From Hafnia alvei (lineage in GTDB: Bacteria; Pseudomonadota; Gammaproteobacteria; Enterobacterales; Enterobacteriaceae): a DNA stretch of 64,000 nucleotides. A program made the translations under genes and the position numbers. Below, piece by piece: positions 38,261 through 47,428 of the stretch; position 1 is the stretch's first letter, and the number at the start of each line of letters is the position of its first letter. The notes beneath the pieces were generated by a model, which was not told the origin of the DNA, did not search any database, and worked only from the letters and a program-made list of their open reading frames with translations. The stretch lies in NCBI RefSeq assembly GCF_034424155.1, contig NZ_CP139992.1:3178012-3242011 (forward strand). Reading direction: 5' to 3'.

Positions 38261-38608
38261 CTATACACCTGTGATCAATGCGTAATCATCAGCAAGGCGC
38301 TCAAAGGTGTCTGCGTACCTGATCACTTGTCTGATTTCGTCGGCTCCAGCTGCTACAGGGTCTAATTCTGCTGATTCACCAAATAACAAGTAATCTCCAG
38401 CAGTGGCTGATGAATACTCAGTCCATATCGTATTTTTGACGACGATCTCAGAGCCTAGGCTGCCAATGCGCTTACTCAGCCCCCCCTCGTAATCACACAT
38501 GATGACTTCTGGAGCAGACCAGCCAAGCGGATCGCCATAATCATCATTACCAAGGCTGCGCCAGATTGTGGCTTGTGCCGTATAGCTCCAGTTGGCAACG
38601 CTGCTCAT
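38261..38608 (-). CDS. Head completion / stopper-like protein
   Basis: 115 residues from the ATG at 38608, which overlaps the stop of the upstream small gene (ATGA); a GTG at 38617 is possible but less likely. Begins MSSVANWSYTAQATIWRS. No family name recalled. Size and location between the connector gene and the gp10-like gene suggest a head-tail stopper. Confidence 0.6.
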   Translation of the reverse strand: MSSVANWSYTAQATIWRSLGNDDYGDPLGWSAPEVIMCDYEGGLSKRIGSLGSEIVVKNTIWTEYSSATAGDYLLFGESAELDPVAAGADEIRQVIRYADTFERLADDYALITGV

Positions 38609-38778
38609 TCTCGCCACCTCTCGACCTTTGCACCGCTATCACGGATGCGCTTACAGTTAATCACCCATTCACCTGAGCTGTTCACATAGCCGGTGGTTTC
38701 ACGTCCGCTATCGGTGCGAACCCATACACGAGCGAATGGTTTCGGACTGCGTTCTGTTACGTCAATCCACGCCATCAT
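38605..38778 (-). CDS. 57-residue small structural-region protein
   Basis: Short gene below usual length cutoffs, from ATGATG at 38778/38775 to TGA at 38605: MAWIDVTERSPKPFARVWVR, then TDSGRETTGYVNSSGEWVIN and a basic tail. It overlaps the next gene's start (ATGA) and touches the upstream gene. The pattern W-I-x-V-x-E-R-x-P resembles DUF551-type small phage proteins. Function unknown. Confidence 0.65.
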   Translation of the reverse strand: MMAWIDVTERSPKPFARVWVRTDSGRETTGYVNSSGEWVINCKRIRDSGAKVERWRE

Positions 38779-39155
38779 CAACCCCCGACAACCATGAATA
38801 GGCCAACGCTGTTACCTGCACTAATCGGTAGCTCACTGGTGCATCCGCTGGTATCGAGTTTCGCCAGAGAGTCTCGCAGCCAGGTGATACTGTCATCACC
38901 ATACTCAAAGGAGCGGGACGCACCAGACGGAGCACCCTGCGATTTAATACGGCGTGCACCAGACGATGTAGCCATTAATGCAGCTGCATACATCAGGATG
39001 AGTTTTGCGGAGCAATCGTCATATCCAGCACCATTGAGGCACGGAATAATCTTGTTCACGACGCATAGAATCGGCTCCAGTAGAGCTGCTGGTATGGAAT
39101 AACCCAACTCACCGAGAAACTGTTGCACGTCTGCCGCTGTGATTGGGTCAGCCAT
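38778..39155 (-). CDS. Head-tail adaptor-like protein (DUF4054-like)
   Basis: 125 residues starting MADPITAADVQQFLGELGYSIP. It follows the capsid block and resembles head-tail connector adaptors of the gp6/DUF4054 type (short, helical, with GASRSFEYGDDSITWLRDSL). It probably joins portal to the stopper. Assigned from size, order and resemblance. Confidence 0.65.
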   Translation of the reverse strand: MADPITAADVQQFLGELGYSIPAALLEPILCVVNKIIPCLNGAGYDDCSAKLILMYAAALMATSSGARRIKSQGAPSGASRSFEYGDDSITWLRDSLAKLDTSGCTSELPISAGNSVGLFMVVGG

Positions 39156-39157
39156 GG

Positions 39158-39463
39158 TTACTTATCCTTTTTAATCGCTGCCGCCAGTGCCGCTTCCGCT
39201 TCTTCTGTGAGAGCTTTCACCTGACCAATAGCTTCGTCGAGCTGCTTTTGAATACCGGTTAAATCGGCTTTCACTGGCACTGAAGGTGTTGCGACCTCAA
39301 ATACCAACTTCTCACCTTTCTTCTCAGTTGACTTCTCAGCCTTGCTCTGTGCGATCCACTTCTCAGCGACCGCATCGTCAACATCATAAACCTGACCAAC
39401 CTCCAGTTTCTGGAAGTTGGCACCGGCAAAAAGGTTTGCTACCAAAACTTTTACGAGTGCCAT
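39158..39463 (-). CDS. Small phage head-region protein, unknown function
   Basis: 101 residues, beginning MALVKVLVANLFAGANFQKLEVGQVY with a beta-like first half and a Lys/Ala-rich helical C-terminal end. No family recognised. It lies directly after the capsid gene with an nine-base gap, so it may be an accessory head protein. Confidence 0.6.
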   Translation of the reverse strand: MALVKVLVANLFAGANFQKLEVGQVYDVDDAVAEKWIAQSKAEKSTEKKGEKLVFEVATPSVPVKADLTGIQKQLDEAIGQVKALTEEAEAALAAAIKKDK

Positions 39464-39472
39464 TTTATTTCC

Positions 39473-40549
39473 TTAGCTAGATGCGTGGACAACAGAGAAG
39501 TGACCATTGATGTCCTGCTTAACCATAAGGCCAGCAGCACCCCAAGTGCGCCACACATAATCTGAGTTATAGAACTGACGCGGATCAGCCACGGTTCCAA
39601 ACGCTTGACCAACGATAGGTGCGATTACTCCAGCCTGTAGCGGGACAATCACAATCTCGTTGCCAGTCAGTTCAGCATCTTCTTTGATGGCTGAAATGCC
39701 AGAGAGCTTAGAGATTTCCTCCAATACGGTACGTAGTGAATTCACATCGAAATATTGTTCCCAGTTGGACATGATTTCGCTGGAGACATACCACGTCTGT
39801 TGACCATATTGCAGGTTTTGCAGTTTCAGAACATCACGCAGAGCAATAGCTGCCGCTCGCATAGCTTTCGGATCAGTACTGGTTGAAAAATCAACAGTTA
39901 GAGTAACCTGCGCTACACGCTCGTCATGGCGTAGCCCTTTCCAAGTCTTATCATCAAACTTGATGTAGTTACCTGCCGCATCACGGAAGCCTTCCCAGAT
40001 GTAATCCACGTACTGGCGACGAACGTCATCGACGGAACCTGATTGAGCATCAGCCAGAGAAGAAAGTGCAGAGCCTTTGTTAAATACGGGGTCACGCCAG
40101 TTGAACTTGAAGCCTGAGTCATGGATAGGGACCATGGTGCCGTCGAATGTGTAGCTCTTAGCATCCAGTGCTGCACCAATCTGCCCAGACATAGAAGTAT
40201 GAGCCCAGCCACGGCCACCGGTTCGAGCGTATTCATACACAGACTCTTCCAAGCGAACCGAGCGCGACAGAGGCATCAGATCGTTCAGTAGGGTGAACTC
40301 AGTGTTAGGCTCGAACTCTTTCAGCACGGTCTGGTCATACGCTTTGTAAAGGCGACGAATATCATCGACAGCATTCACTGCATCAAGAACAGGAGCATTG
40401 GCGGCTTCACCACGTACGCGAGTACGTGCAATGAAATCAGCCACTGCCTGAGCACTGGAATTACGAGCAAACTTCAACTCGTTGAACTGAGCCATATTGG
40501 CCTCAAGATTCCCTGTTTCAGTCGCCTGTTTAGTGGAAAATACAAACAT
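39473..40549 (-). CDS. Major capsid protein (DUF2184-like)
   Basis: 358 residues. The ATG at 40549 has AAGGAG at ideal distance, so the start MFVFSTKQATETG is preferred over an internal ATG. The central part (SVRLEESVYEYARTGGRGWAHTSMSGQIG; VPIHDSGFKFNWRD) and the C-terminal YVWRTWGAAGLMVKQDINGHF fit the DUF2184 family of HK97-fold major capsid proteins, as does the partner DUF2213 gene upstream. It forms the icosahedral shell. Confidence 0.8.
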   Translation of the reverse strand: MFVFSTKQATETGNLEANMAQFNELKFARNSSAQAVADFIARTRVRGEAANAPVLDAVNAVDDIRRLYKAYDQTVLKEFEPNTEFTLLNDLMPLSRSVRLEESVYEYARTGGRGWAHTSMSGQIGAALDAKSYTFDGTMVPIHDSGFKFNWRDPVFNKGSALSSLADAQSGSVDDVRRQYVDYIWEGFRDAAGNYIKFDDKTWKGLRHDERVAQVTLTVDFSTSTDPKAMRAAAIALRDVLKLQNLQYGQQTWYVSSEIMSNWEQYFDVNSLRTVLEEISKLSGISAIKEDAELTGNEIVIVPLQAGVIAPIVGQAFGTVADPRQFYNSDYVWRTWGAAGLMVKQDINGHFSVVHASS

Positions 40550-40559
40550 TAGGTTCTCC

Positions 40560-41000
40560 TTACTTAATAACTACGCGCAGGAGATCACCTGCCGTCGCAA
40601 TGGTGTATGAGCGATCTTCTTCAACGAAGCAGCGGACAGATTCATCAGCACCTACAGCTTTTACACGGCCATTGGCAATGGAAAGAGGCTGCCCTTTGGT
40701 GTACGTACCCGCTGCCGCTGGCACATTGAAGAAAACTCCGGGGGTTGGATGCATCGCGACAACCCAATCACCAGCCTTGATGACATCATCCACAGTTTTG
40801 CAGCGGAGATAGTCATAGTTGGCTACGTAGAGGATCGCCGCTTCGTTACCATCTACAGATGCCGTGAATTTCTTCGAAGTGTTGTCGAAGAAGCCAATCG
40901 TCCCCGGTGGTGTATCGGCAGCCGCTGCGCCTTCGCGGTGAAGTTGAGGATTCGCAAAGATACCGCCTGCGTGAATTACGTGCTTTCCGTCTTTGGCCAT
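40560..41000 (-). CDS. Capsid cement/decoration-like structural protein
   Basis: 146 residues starting MAKDGKHVIHAGGIFANPQ. The second half (YDYLRCKTVDDVIKAGDWVVAMHPTPGVFFNVPAAAGTYTKGQPLS) is beta-rich, like small structural cement proteins that precede capsid genes in related phages. Gene order (DUF2213, this gene, capsid) is typical. No catalytic motif. Confidence 0.65.
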   Translation of the reverse strand: MAKDGKHVIHAGGIFANPQLHREGAAAADTPPGTIGFFDNTSKKFTASVDGNEAAILYVANYDYLRCKTVDDVIKAGDWVVAMHPTPGVFFNVPAAAGTYTKGQPLSIANGRVKAVGADESVRCFVEEDRSYTIATAGDLLRVVIK

Positions 41001-41003
41001 TTT

Positions 41004-42191
41004 TTACTCCGGCATTTCGCTGAATGATTGATTGCTGTTCACTTGGCGGAATGCACCGCTAAGCCCCGTTGAAGTCTGGCATTGAGCGTAAAGCTCCTTC
41101 AATGGCTCACCATCAAGCGCATTGACCGCCAAATCTGTCATGTTGAACTTGGCTTTAACTGCGGAACGCATTGAGCTGCGCTCCTGATCGGCGTTAGCAG
41201 TAAGCCCCGACTTAACAGCGGCCAGATCGTCAGCAAATGGCTTGAACCATGCTGGCGCTTGTTCGCTGTTGGTTGCGGTGTCTTTGTTCTTCTTATCAGC
41301 CTCTTCTTTCTCTTTTTTGGCCTTTTCTTCAGCGTCAGTCTTCGCTTTAGCATCTTCTGCGACCATTTGGTTATACGCATCCATCAGCTCAGCTTCGGTC
41401 TTGCCTTCGACCTCTTTGCCTTTCGCTTTCAGCGCGTTAGTGATGAGTTCTTTCATCGGGTTCGTTTCCTCTTTTACGTGCTTATTGTTGGCGCTGAAAA
41501 ACGCCATGAATTGGTTAAAGAACTGCTTAAGTGCGGGGTCTTGGTGGTCTGGAGTGTCGGAATCAGCGAGGTTTACGGTTTCAATCTCCTGCTCGTCGCC
41601 TTCCGCATTAACGAAGATGCCAACTCCTTCTGCTGGAGTTCCAGCGCCGGGTTGGTCGAGCAGCACAGCAACGTGGTCGAAGTCCATATTTGTGACGATT
41701 TTCTCGTACCTTTTACCTTTCGATTCGCCGTTAGCTGTAATTTCTTTGTGAAGTAGGCCCGTTGAGATATGCACTGGCTCGACGTTCTGACCTGCCGCCA
41801 TAGCATCGAGTCGCTCAATCAGTCGCTTGCCGTTATCGCTATTGGCAGCGTAGTTTCGGTCAACGTACATATCGCCAGTGACCTTACCTCCCTGCCGGTT
41901 TACGTTCTGCAACCAAGCACCTACGTGGTAACTATTAACTGCCTGAACATCACGCGCCGAGATATGCTTACCATCAATCTTCGGGTGACCAAACGGCATT
42001 GGGTTGCGCTCAAGCGACTTGTAGCTCTTTTCGATTTCTGCTGCCGGGTACAACTTCCGGTTCATCACGATGTCGTCAACGATGGGCGTGACTCCACGAA
42101 CCACAATGTGTGGTTTGCCGTTGATTGTCTCGGTGGTGATGTTTGAAGCGGAGTTGATGACCGAAAGCACGTTTACGCAGTTGCGTGACAT
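41004..42191 (-). CDS. DUF2213 prohead protease-scaffold protein
   Basis: 395 residues. The N-terminal 230 residues (TPIVDDIVMNRKLYPAAEIEKSYKSL, NPMPFGHPKIDGKHISARDVQAV, GDMYVDRNYA) match DUF2213, a presumed prohead maturation protease. The C-terminal part is a highly charged Lys/Glu coiled coil (AKTDAEEKAKKEKEEADKKN) typical of a scaffold. A fused protease-scaffold agrees with the absence of a separate scaffold gene between portal and capsid. Confidence 0.78.
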   Translation of the reverse strand: MSRNCVNVLSVINSASNITTETINGKPHIVVRGVTPIVDDIVMNRKLYPAAEIEKSYKSLERNPMPFGHPKIDGKHISARDVQAVNSYHVGAWLQNVNRQGGKVTGDMYVDRNYAANSDNGKRLIERLDAMAAGQNVEPVHISTGLLHKEITANGESKGKRYEKIVTNMDFDHVAVLLDQPGAGTPAEGVGIFVNAEGDEQEIETVNLADSDTPDHQDPALKQFFNQFMAFFSANNKHVKEETNPMKELITNALKAKGKEVEGKTEAELMDAYNQMVAEDAKAKTDAEEKAKKEKEEADKKNKDTATNSEQAPAWFKPFADDLAAVKSGLTANADQERSSMRSAVKAKFNMTDLAVNALDGEPLKELYAQCQTSTGLSGAFRQVNSNQSFSEMPE

Positions 42192-42220
42192 GCTGAGTCC
42201 TCACTAGTAAATTTCAGGCA

Positions 42221-42245
42221 ATAAAAAAGGCCGCCTGAGCGACCC
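42221..42245 (-). terminator. Terminator after the 62-residue gene
   Basis: On the minus strand GGTCGC / TCAG / GCGGCC is followed by TTTTTTATT, 16 bases after the small gene's stop and ahead of the DUF2213 gene. Another terminator inside the late operon. Confidence 0.8.
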
Positions 42246-42260
42246 TATTGGTTAATATTC

Positions 42261-42449
42261 TTAAACGCGATTAAAGGCGGTAATTATCACATCATCTGGC
42301 TGACAATTTCTTTTGACAGCAATAGCTGATGGAAGCTTTAAAAATACCGCCTCAGCCTCACCGTCGCCAGTATCTTTAATCACTGTAGACCCCTCACCAC
42401 CGGTGACGCCTTCTCTTTCAATAATCTTATAAGCAACAAAGTATTTCAT
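42261..42449 (-). CDS. 62-residue protein of unknown function, possible second moron
   Basis: Starts MKYFVAYKIIEREGVTGGEG, with ATG preceded by AGAGGG. The sequence is a compact alpha/beta-like small protein with one Cys (KRNCQPDDVII). It sits between the head-morphogenesis and protease genes with its own terminator immediately after, which is unusual for a structural gene. No family recognised. Confidence 0.6.
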   Translation of the reverse strand: MKYFVAYKIIEREGVTGGEGSTVIKDTGDGEAEAVFLKLPSAIAVKRNCQPDDVIITAFNRV

Positions 42450-42495
42450 GAAATCCCTCTATTAATTTCAGGTGAATCACCATCTTAGCCGCTTA

Positions 42496-43497
42496 TTAGC
42501 TGTTTTTCACCCAGTCATGCCGCTCTTTCTTTAGCTTATCCGCCAGCCCTTCATTGAAGATGCCGCCTCCGTCTTTGAGTAGCACCGGGATCTGGCTGCA
42601 GTAGCAGTTATACCGGTTGCCGTTCTCGGCGTAGAAGTCTCGCACCTCTTCAGTGGTGTAGACTTTTCCATGACGGCTGGCGTGCCAGGAGCGCGTGGTT
42701 GGTTTAAGCGCTGACAGCCACAGCAGCCCAGTATTAAGACCTAGCCGTTCAGTGGCCCAGTCCGTTTCGTTCCATTGTGCCTGCCGAAGCGCGCCGACCT
42801 GCTCAGTCTGAGCGATGGTCTTGGCCTTCGACATCGACACATCGAGGCGTTTGCTGATGACGCTGGCCGTCTCACGCGGATTAACGCCTCTGACCACTGC
42901 ATCGGTGATGATGTTGGTCAGATCGCCGCGAGCTGTATCGCTGATGACCTTCCAGTCACTGAACGTTGTCAGCCTTGCCGCTGCAATCTGGTTTAGATAA
43001 CCAGGGCCGTTTAAAAGTTGCTGTAAAGTCGTCTGGCTGGCGTACACCTGCGACTGCTGCGAGAGATTGTTGAACGCCTCCAGCGTGCCGCGCTGTGCTT
43101 CTACGGCGACGAAATCCATCGCCCACAGGTTTTGTTCTCCGCCACCCAGCAGGTAATCGTCGAGAATGCCCTGCACAGCCTCTAGCAGGTCTGCCAGCTC
43201 TTGCGCCGACATGTCGTAGATGAACTTGCCAGCGTTGACTTGGTAGAGCCGCATATCCTCGCCGTTATCGTGGCAAAGGAAGTGCCAGTTATGGCTATTT
43301 ACCTCTCGCTCTCGCCCGGTCAGGCGCTGGTCGAACAGAGCTTTCAGCGAGCGCTTGATGCCGAGATACCGATCCTCGACATTCAGGAACATCGCGGTTA
43401 CCTGCTTTGCCGATTTTGTCGGGTCAACCTTGCTGCGCGGTACTACCGGTGTCCCGACTTTCGTCTTTTGCTCCGGCGTCATCGGAAAGAGGATCAT
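42496..43497 (-). CDS. Head morphogenesis protein (Mu gpF / SPP1 gp7 family)
   Basis: 333 residues. The C-terminal third shows the family signature: AKTIAQTEQVGALRQAQWN, LSALKPTTRSWHASRHGKVYTTEEVRDFY and NRYNCYCSQIPV. These proteins associate with portal and help head assembly. It overlaps the portal gene by 74 bases; the ATG at 43497 has AAGGTAACG upstream. Confidence 0.82.
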   Translation of the reverse strand: MILFPMTPEQKTKVGTPVVPRSKVDPTKSAKQVTAMFLNVEDRYLGIKRSLKALFDQRLTGREREVNSHNWHFLCHDNGEDMRLYQVNAGKFIYDMSAQELADLLEAVQGILDDYLLGGGEQNLWAMDFVAVEAQRGTLEAFNNLSQQSQVYASQTTLQQLLNGPGYLNQIAAARLTTFSDWKVISDTARGDLTNIITDAVVRGVNPRETASVISKRLDVSMSKAKTIAQTEQVGALRQAQWNETDWATERLGLNTGLLWLSALKPTTRSWHASRHGKVYTTEEVRDFYAENGNRYNCYCSQIPVLLKDGGGIFNEGLADKLKKERHDWVKNS

Positions 43498-44899
43498 CGG
43501 TCGTTACCTTTTTATTTGGGTCTGGCGGCTTAACATCATCGCGTGGCTCAAGTTCTCCAGCTTCCCTGACCTCATTCTCATCAACAGCAGGTGTGCCGTA
43601 GGCTTGCTGAGTATCCTTAGCGACCGCTGCCATTTCCTTCATGTTGGCAATCTTCTCTTTCTCGCTTGGAGCGAGTAAATCAGACCAAGTTAACGTTATT
43701 TCTCCGGACTTCGGCGGTTCGATAACCTCTACTGTCCACAGGCGTTCTATAACTGCGCTTGCCCTGTCAGTCTGGAACCCATTGCGGCGACCATTACAGC
43801 GCTTGGCAAAGTCGTTTTTATCCTGATCTGACGCAAGCCTTCCAGTCTGCTGGCCAAACAGGATGGTGAATGGCATCTGAACCGAAGATGAGAACTGGTT
43901 AGCTGACACTGTCCACGTAGGGCCAGGATCGGCAGCAGCGACAGAGAGCACTTTCGCCTCGCCATCCTGTGTTACCAATGCTGAATCTGTACCTGAGTTC
44001 AGTTTTTGAATGGCAGCATTAAGCGCCTCAGCCAGACCTGAATACCCAGCCTTCTTGGCGTCATCAGCAATTGTTTTTAGATTCGTATCCTTTGACATAT
44101 TGATTCCGAGTTGCCTGCTGGCATTCTTCAGGAACCCTTCAGCGCTACCTCCTGACGTTTTCCCCATATCAAGCAAATCGTTATAACCTGCTCGCAGGAA
44201 AGGGATGCCAGCCAAAGACGACTCATCTTCGGAACCTTCGCAGAACATGATGATGCGTTCTGGATGAATATTTATAGAACGCATTGGCCCGGAGATATTT
44301 CCGTTATCGCCGATCTGCTGCTCCTGGAAATAGTAAAATTTCGGCATGCCATAGTTTAGCAACTTTTGGTCTTGCTCAAGCTCACCGGGTTTAACCTGCG
44401 CTTCCCATGCGGGGATCATCTTAACCAGACCACGCTCGCGTGAGTTGCGCATAACCTCGCGGTTAACTGGTTCATCCCATTTTCGGCTATCCGCAAACTG
44501 AAGGATAAGTGCTGAATAATGCCCAACCAGATTTCGCCTATCGGCGTCTTTAACTTTTGCCCAGTACTTCTTCATGAGTTTTGTGACTTTCTTTTCCCAT
44601 GGAGTGGACTTTTTAGACTTTTTCGTCTCATCACCATCCACGATTACTGGTGTGTCAGTCCAGCATGCATCGAGCAGTTTATGAACCGCGCCGAACGCAG
44701 CTCCATTGCGCTCATACATGTTGTAGAAGTGGTCAAAATCGAGACGCTCCGGGTAACCAAATTCACACCACAGGTGATGCCGTTTGGTGTTACCCGACTT
44801 ATTGAATCCGCTGGCATACAGTTGACGTGATCGAGATACCTCGGCAAGGCTATTCACAATGAGCCCAGCGAGGACTTGCATTTCTGTGTCGTTACTCAC
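43424..44899 (-). CDS. Portal protein (DUF1073-type)
   Basis: 491 residues from the GTG at 44899 (AAGGAC upstream, 11 bases after the terminase stop); longer frames to 44980 overlap terminase and lack a ribosome site. It has portal-like features: FYNMYERNGAAFGAVHKLLDACW, HPERIIMFCEG, SAEGFLKNASRQLGINMSKD and VQMPFTILFGQQTGRLASDQDKNDFA. It forms the dodecameric DNA channel. The C-terminal 60 residues are acidic and disordered. Confidence 0.82.
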   Translation of the reverse strand: MSNDTEMQVLAGLIVNSLAEVSRSRQLYASGFNKSGNTKRHHLWCEFGYPERLDFDHFYNMYERNGAAFGAVHKLLDACWTDTPVIVDGDETKKSKKSTPWEKKVTKLMKKYWAKVKDADRRNLVGHYSALILQFADSRKWDEPVNREVMRNSRERGLVKMIPAWEAQVKPGELEQDQKLLNYGMPKFYYFQEQQIGDNGNISGPMRSINIHPERIIMFCEGSEDESSLAGIPFLRAGYNDLLDMGKTSGGSAEGFLKNASRQLGINMSKDTNLKTIADDAKKAGYSGLAEALNAAIQKLNSGTDSALVTQDGEAKVLSVAAADPGPTWTVSANQFSSSVQMPFTILFGQQTGRLASDQDKNDFAKRCNGRRNGFQTDRASAVIERLWTVEVIEPPKSGEITLTWSDLLAPSEKEKIANMKEMAAVAKDTQQAYGTPAVDENEVREAGELEPRDDVKPPDPNKKVTTDDPLSDDAGAKDESRDTGSTAQQG

Positions 44900-44909
44900 T
44901 GAGTTGTCC

Positions 44910-46460
44910 TTATGTGAAGAAGATTGCGCCTGTTCGTTTAGGCGAATGCAGTACGCGGTAGCGCGTAGCGTCGAAGTCATGATCTTCCTGAGTGGTGTCT
45001 ACATCATCAGGCTTCTTATCATCTCTAACGAGCACAGGTATGCGGCTTATCCAGCCCCGACAATGCTCCATGACGTAGAATGCAGGCTTTTCCGGCATCC
45101 CTGACTCGGTTTTCTTGCCTTCAATAACAGCCTCTAGCATGTCAGCGAAAAGTGATGCGCCATTGATGCGTGAACCGGGCTTTTTATCTGCTGCCAGCCA
45201 CTTAACGCCTTGTGCTTCCATCTTTTGTGCGATGGATAGCTCATTGTCGCCAGTGTTGAATATCGCGCCATCAGCCGGACCGGGAATGACGCTGCTACAT
45301 ATGCCTGGCACGATGTACATCTGCCCTTTCCCTTGTGTTTCCTCTGGCTCGTCTACCTCTTCACCCATAAGCCGCTTATCAACCCACGCCACGCCTTTAG
45401 CAACGTTTGTCGACGACATATTCAACCCTTTATTGAGCTCATCAGGTGGGCAGCCATACCACTCGCCTATCAGAATCAATGAACCGGTTGGAGGGCAGAA
45501 CTTACGGCCATCAGGAAGCGTTGCTTCGGTGCCATCAGACTGAGCCCACCACAGGTTGGAAAATGGTTTGGATTCGCCCCAGTCATGCGACCGGTCAACA
45601 GTCCAACTATCCGGTATCTTGAATGGTTTGATGACATGCAGTGATTCATTCCACAAGTGGTCAAATCGCCCACCGCTCGTCACATCCCATGAGCCTTCAA
45701 CCCACGCTTTGCGCTTATTAGGGTCTTTGATGTTCATCAGTGTGGCGATGTATACAGGATCGAGATATGGGTTCTCTTTGAATGAGCCATGAATTGCTAC
45801 GCGAGTAAGCGTAATCTCTTCATCCTGCTGCGTTTGTGGGTTAGGCACCATCTGCTTATCGCGGATGATGGTTCCACGCGGCGCTGGGTCAATGAATCGC
45901 TTTTTAACCCATGTATGGCCTATGCCGAATGGGTTTGTGGTGTTGAAAGTCTCTAGCGGGATATTTGGCAACAAGCTGCCATCTGGCAGTGGATAGTCCT
46001 GAGGCCTAAATGACGATCGCCGACAGGAGAACATAGATTCGTAGAAATCAGGATTTGGCTGCTTTGTTAGCTCGTTAAATCCGATAAACGGGAATTCTTG
46101 CCCATGGTAATCCCAGTAATCTTTTTCTTCTTTGCCGAACCTAAAAAGCAACTCTTCACCTGTTGGCCACACCCATCTCAGTTCTGAGGCAGAGTTTAAG
46201 AATCTCGCTCCATCACCAAACAACCGATACATACGTTTAGACTGCGTGATGATGTCTGCAAGGTTTTTATACTCGGTATCGAATATCACACCTCGCCAGA
46301 ACGTGCCGTAGCCAGTGCCAACCAAACGACGAAATCTAGCCAACTGCGCCGCTGTTTTTCCGGGGCCGCGAGTACCCTCGAAAAGAATCTCATCACATGG
46401 GCAACTCAGAGACAGTGACTGCGATCCGGGTAACGGCTTCCAAACTACGTTGTAGCTCAT
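44910..46460 (-). CDS. Terminase large subunit
   Basis: 516 residues from the ATG at 46460, which overlaps the small-terminase stop (ATGA). The ATPase motor has Walker A ILFEGTRGPGKTA and a FIGFNELTKQ acidic segment matching Walker B; the C-terminal nuclease is indicated by DRSHDWGESKPF and GPADGAIFN-type acidic residues. It packages phage DNA into proheads. Gene order terminase - portal - F-like - protease - capsid is standard. Confidence 0.9.
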   Translation of the reverse strand: MSYNVVWKPLPGSQSLSLSCPCDEILFEGTRGPGKTAAQLARFRRLVGTGYGTFWRGVIFDTEYKNLADIITQSKRMYRLFGDGARFLNSASELRWVWPTGEELLFRFGKEEKDYWDYHGQEFPFIGFNELTKQPNPDFYESMFSCRRSSFRPQDYPLPDGSLLPNIPLETFNTTNPFGIGHTWVKKRFIDPAPRGTIIRDKQMVPNPQTQQDEEITLTRVAIHGSFKENPYLDPVYIATLMNIKDPNKRKAWVEGSWDVTSGGRFDHLWNESLHVIKPFKIPDSWTVDRSHDWGESKPFSNLWWAQSDGTEATLPDGRKFCPPTGSLILIGEWYGCPPDELNKGLNMSSTNVAKGVAWVDKRLMGEEVDEPEETQGKGQMYIVPGICSSVIPGPADGAIFNTGDNELSIAQKMEAQGVKWLAADKKPGSRINGASLFADMLEAVIEGKKTESGMPEKPAFYVMEHCRGWISRIPVLVRDDKKPDDVDTTQEDHDFDATRYRVLHSPKRTGAIFFT

Positions 46461-47038
46461 TTGCCCAGTACCTCGCCTTGCTGTTTCTGTGCGATTGCCT
46501 CCCATGATTCAGCACTGTCGCAGGTTGGGACTGGCATGATGTTATGAGTAGCAGTGACCTTCTGATCAATCTGCTCTTTGAAAGCCATCACGGAAACATG
46601 CTTACCAAGTAGCTCCAGATTCTTAACCTTATCTGGCCACTTAATCTTCTTCATGATCCCAGCTAATTCTCTGCCGCCGTCCTCGCCAGTGTTCTCAAAC
46701 ATCTCGGCCAAGTCGAATCCTGAGATATAGCGACGCCACGATGAAGGCCATTCGCTAACAGGCTTAAGCGATAAATCATCTCTAACAATATCGAGAACGT
46801 CCATTTGGTCGATTTCTACCAGACGTCTCAAAACATAAGCCGCGTCGATGTTAACCTGCTCATTGCGTTGAGCTTTCAGTTGCGCGATGCTGTTCTGGAT
46901 GTCAAGTTTTGACAACAGTTGGGCGGCGATGCGGTTTGCAGTCTTTTCGCTGTACCCCGCCCGAATAGCCGCTTGTGTGGCATTTAGATCGATGAGGTAC
47001 TCGCGACAGAACATTTCTTGTTTGTCGTTGAGCGCCAT
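46457..47038 (-). CDS. Terminase small subunit
   Basis: 193 residues starting MALNDKQEMFCREYLIDLNATQAAIRAGYS, the signature of the terminase_2 small-subunit family, followed by KTANRIAAQLLSKLDIQNSIAQL. It recognises phage DNA and loads the large subunit. It overlaps the large-subunit gene by four bases. Confidence 0.93.
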   Translation of the reverse strand: MALNDKQEMFCREYLIDLNATQAAIRAGYSEKTANRIAAQLLSKLDIQNSIAQLKAQRNEQVNIDAAYVLRRLVEIDQMDVLDIVRDDLSLKPVSEWPSSWRRYISGFDLAEMFENTGEDGGRELAGIMKKIKWPDKVKNLELLGKHVSVMAFKEQIDQKVTATHNIMPVPTCDSAESWEAIAQKQQGEVLGK

Positions 47039-47040
47039 GA

Positions 47041-47235
47041 TTACTCCTGAGTTTCTTCCACTACCGGCTTGAATGTGATTTCACTCAACTCATCCGGCTG
47101 AATGTATGTCCATGAGCCGTCATGCTCCGAGATAGCGAATAGACCGTTAACCAGTCTTGGTTCTTTGGTTGTCATGACGCCTTCGTATGTGGTTCCGTCT
47201 TTCTTTGTTGCTTTGACGTTGTACTTATCAGTCAT
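47041..47235 (-). CDS. 64-residue small phage protein
   Basis: MTDKYNVKATKKDGTTYEGV opening, mostly beta-like, ending in an acidic tail (VVEETQE). It ends two bases before the small terminase start. ATG preceded by GAGGAAT. No family recognised; small proteins in this place are common ahead of terminases. Confidence 0.6.
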   Translation of the reverse strand: MTDKYNVKATKKDGTTYEGVMTTKEPRLVNGLFAISEHDGSWTYIQPDELSEITFKPVVEETQE

Positions 47236-47287
47236 AAGCGAACATTCCTCTAATTTATGAGTATCCGCCCTCGGGCGCTATGTGAAC

Positions 47288-47428
47288 TTATGCTGCAATA
47301 TCGTGTGCTCTCAGTGAAAACACACTGTATTGCTCCATGATTCTTCTGCCACGGTTCATGTTACCGCCATGAGAGCGAGTGGTAATCGCTCGGCATTGGT
47401 CGTTATTGATGTCTCTGTACGCTATCAG
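47288..47428 (-). CDS. Possible 46-residue protein with unclear start
   Basis: An open frame reads YRDINNDQCRAITTRSHGGN and continues through MNRGRRIMEQYSVF to a stop at 47288. The composition is protein-like, but there is no ATG at the 5' end (only CTG at 47428 or an internal ATG) and no ribosome site. It may be real with an unusual start, or a decayed gene. Confidence 0.3.
   Translation of the reverse strand: MIAYRDINNDQCRAITTRSHGGNMNRGRRIMEQYSVFSLRAHDIAA

Noticed and set aside
41242..41756. Two long plus-strand frames rich in Phe/Ser or Phe/Leu
   Set aside because: They mirror the Lys/Glu-rich scaffold segment of the DUF2213 gene.
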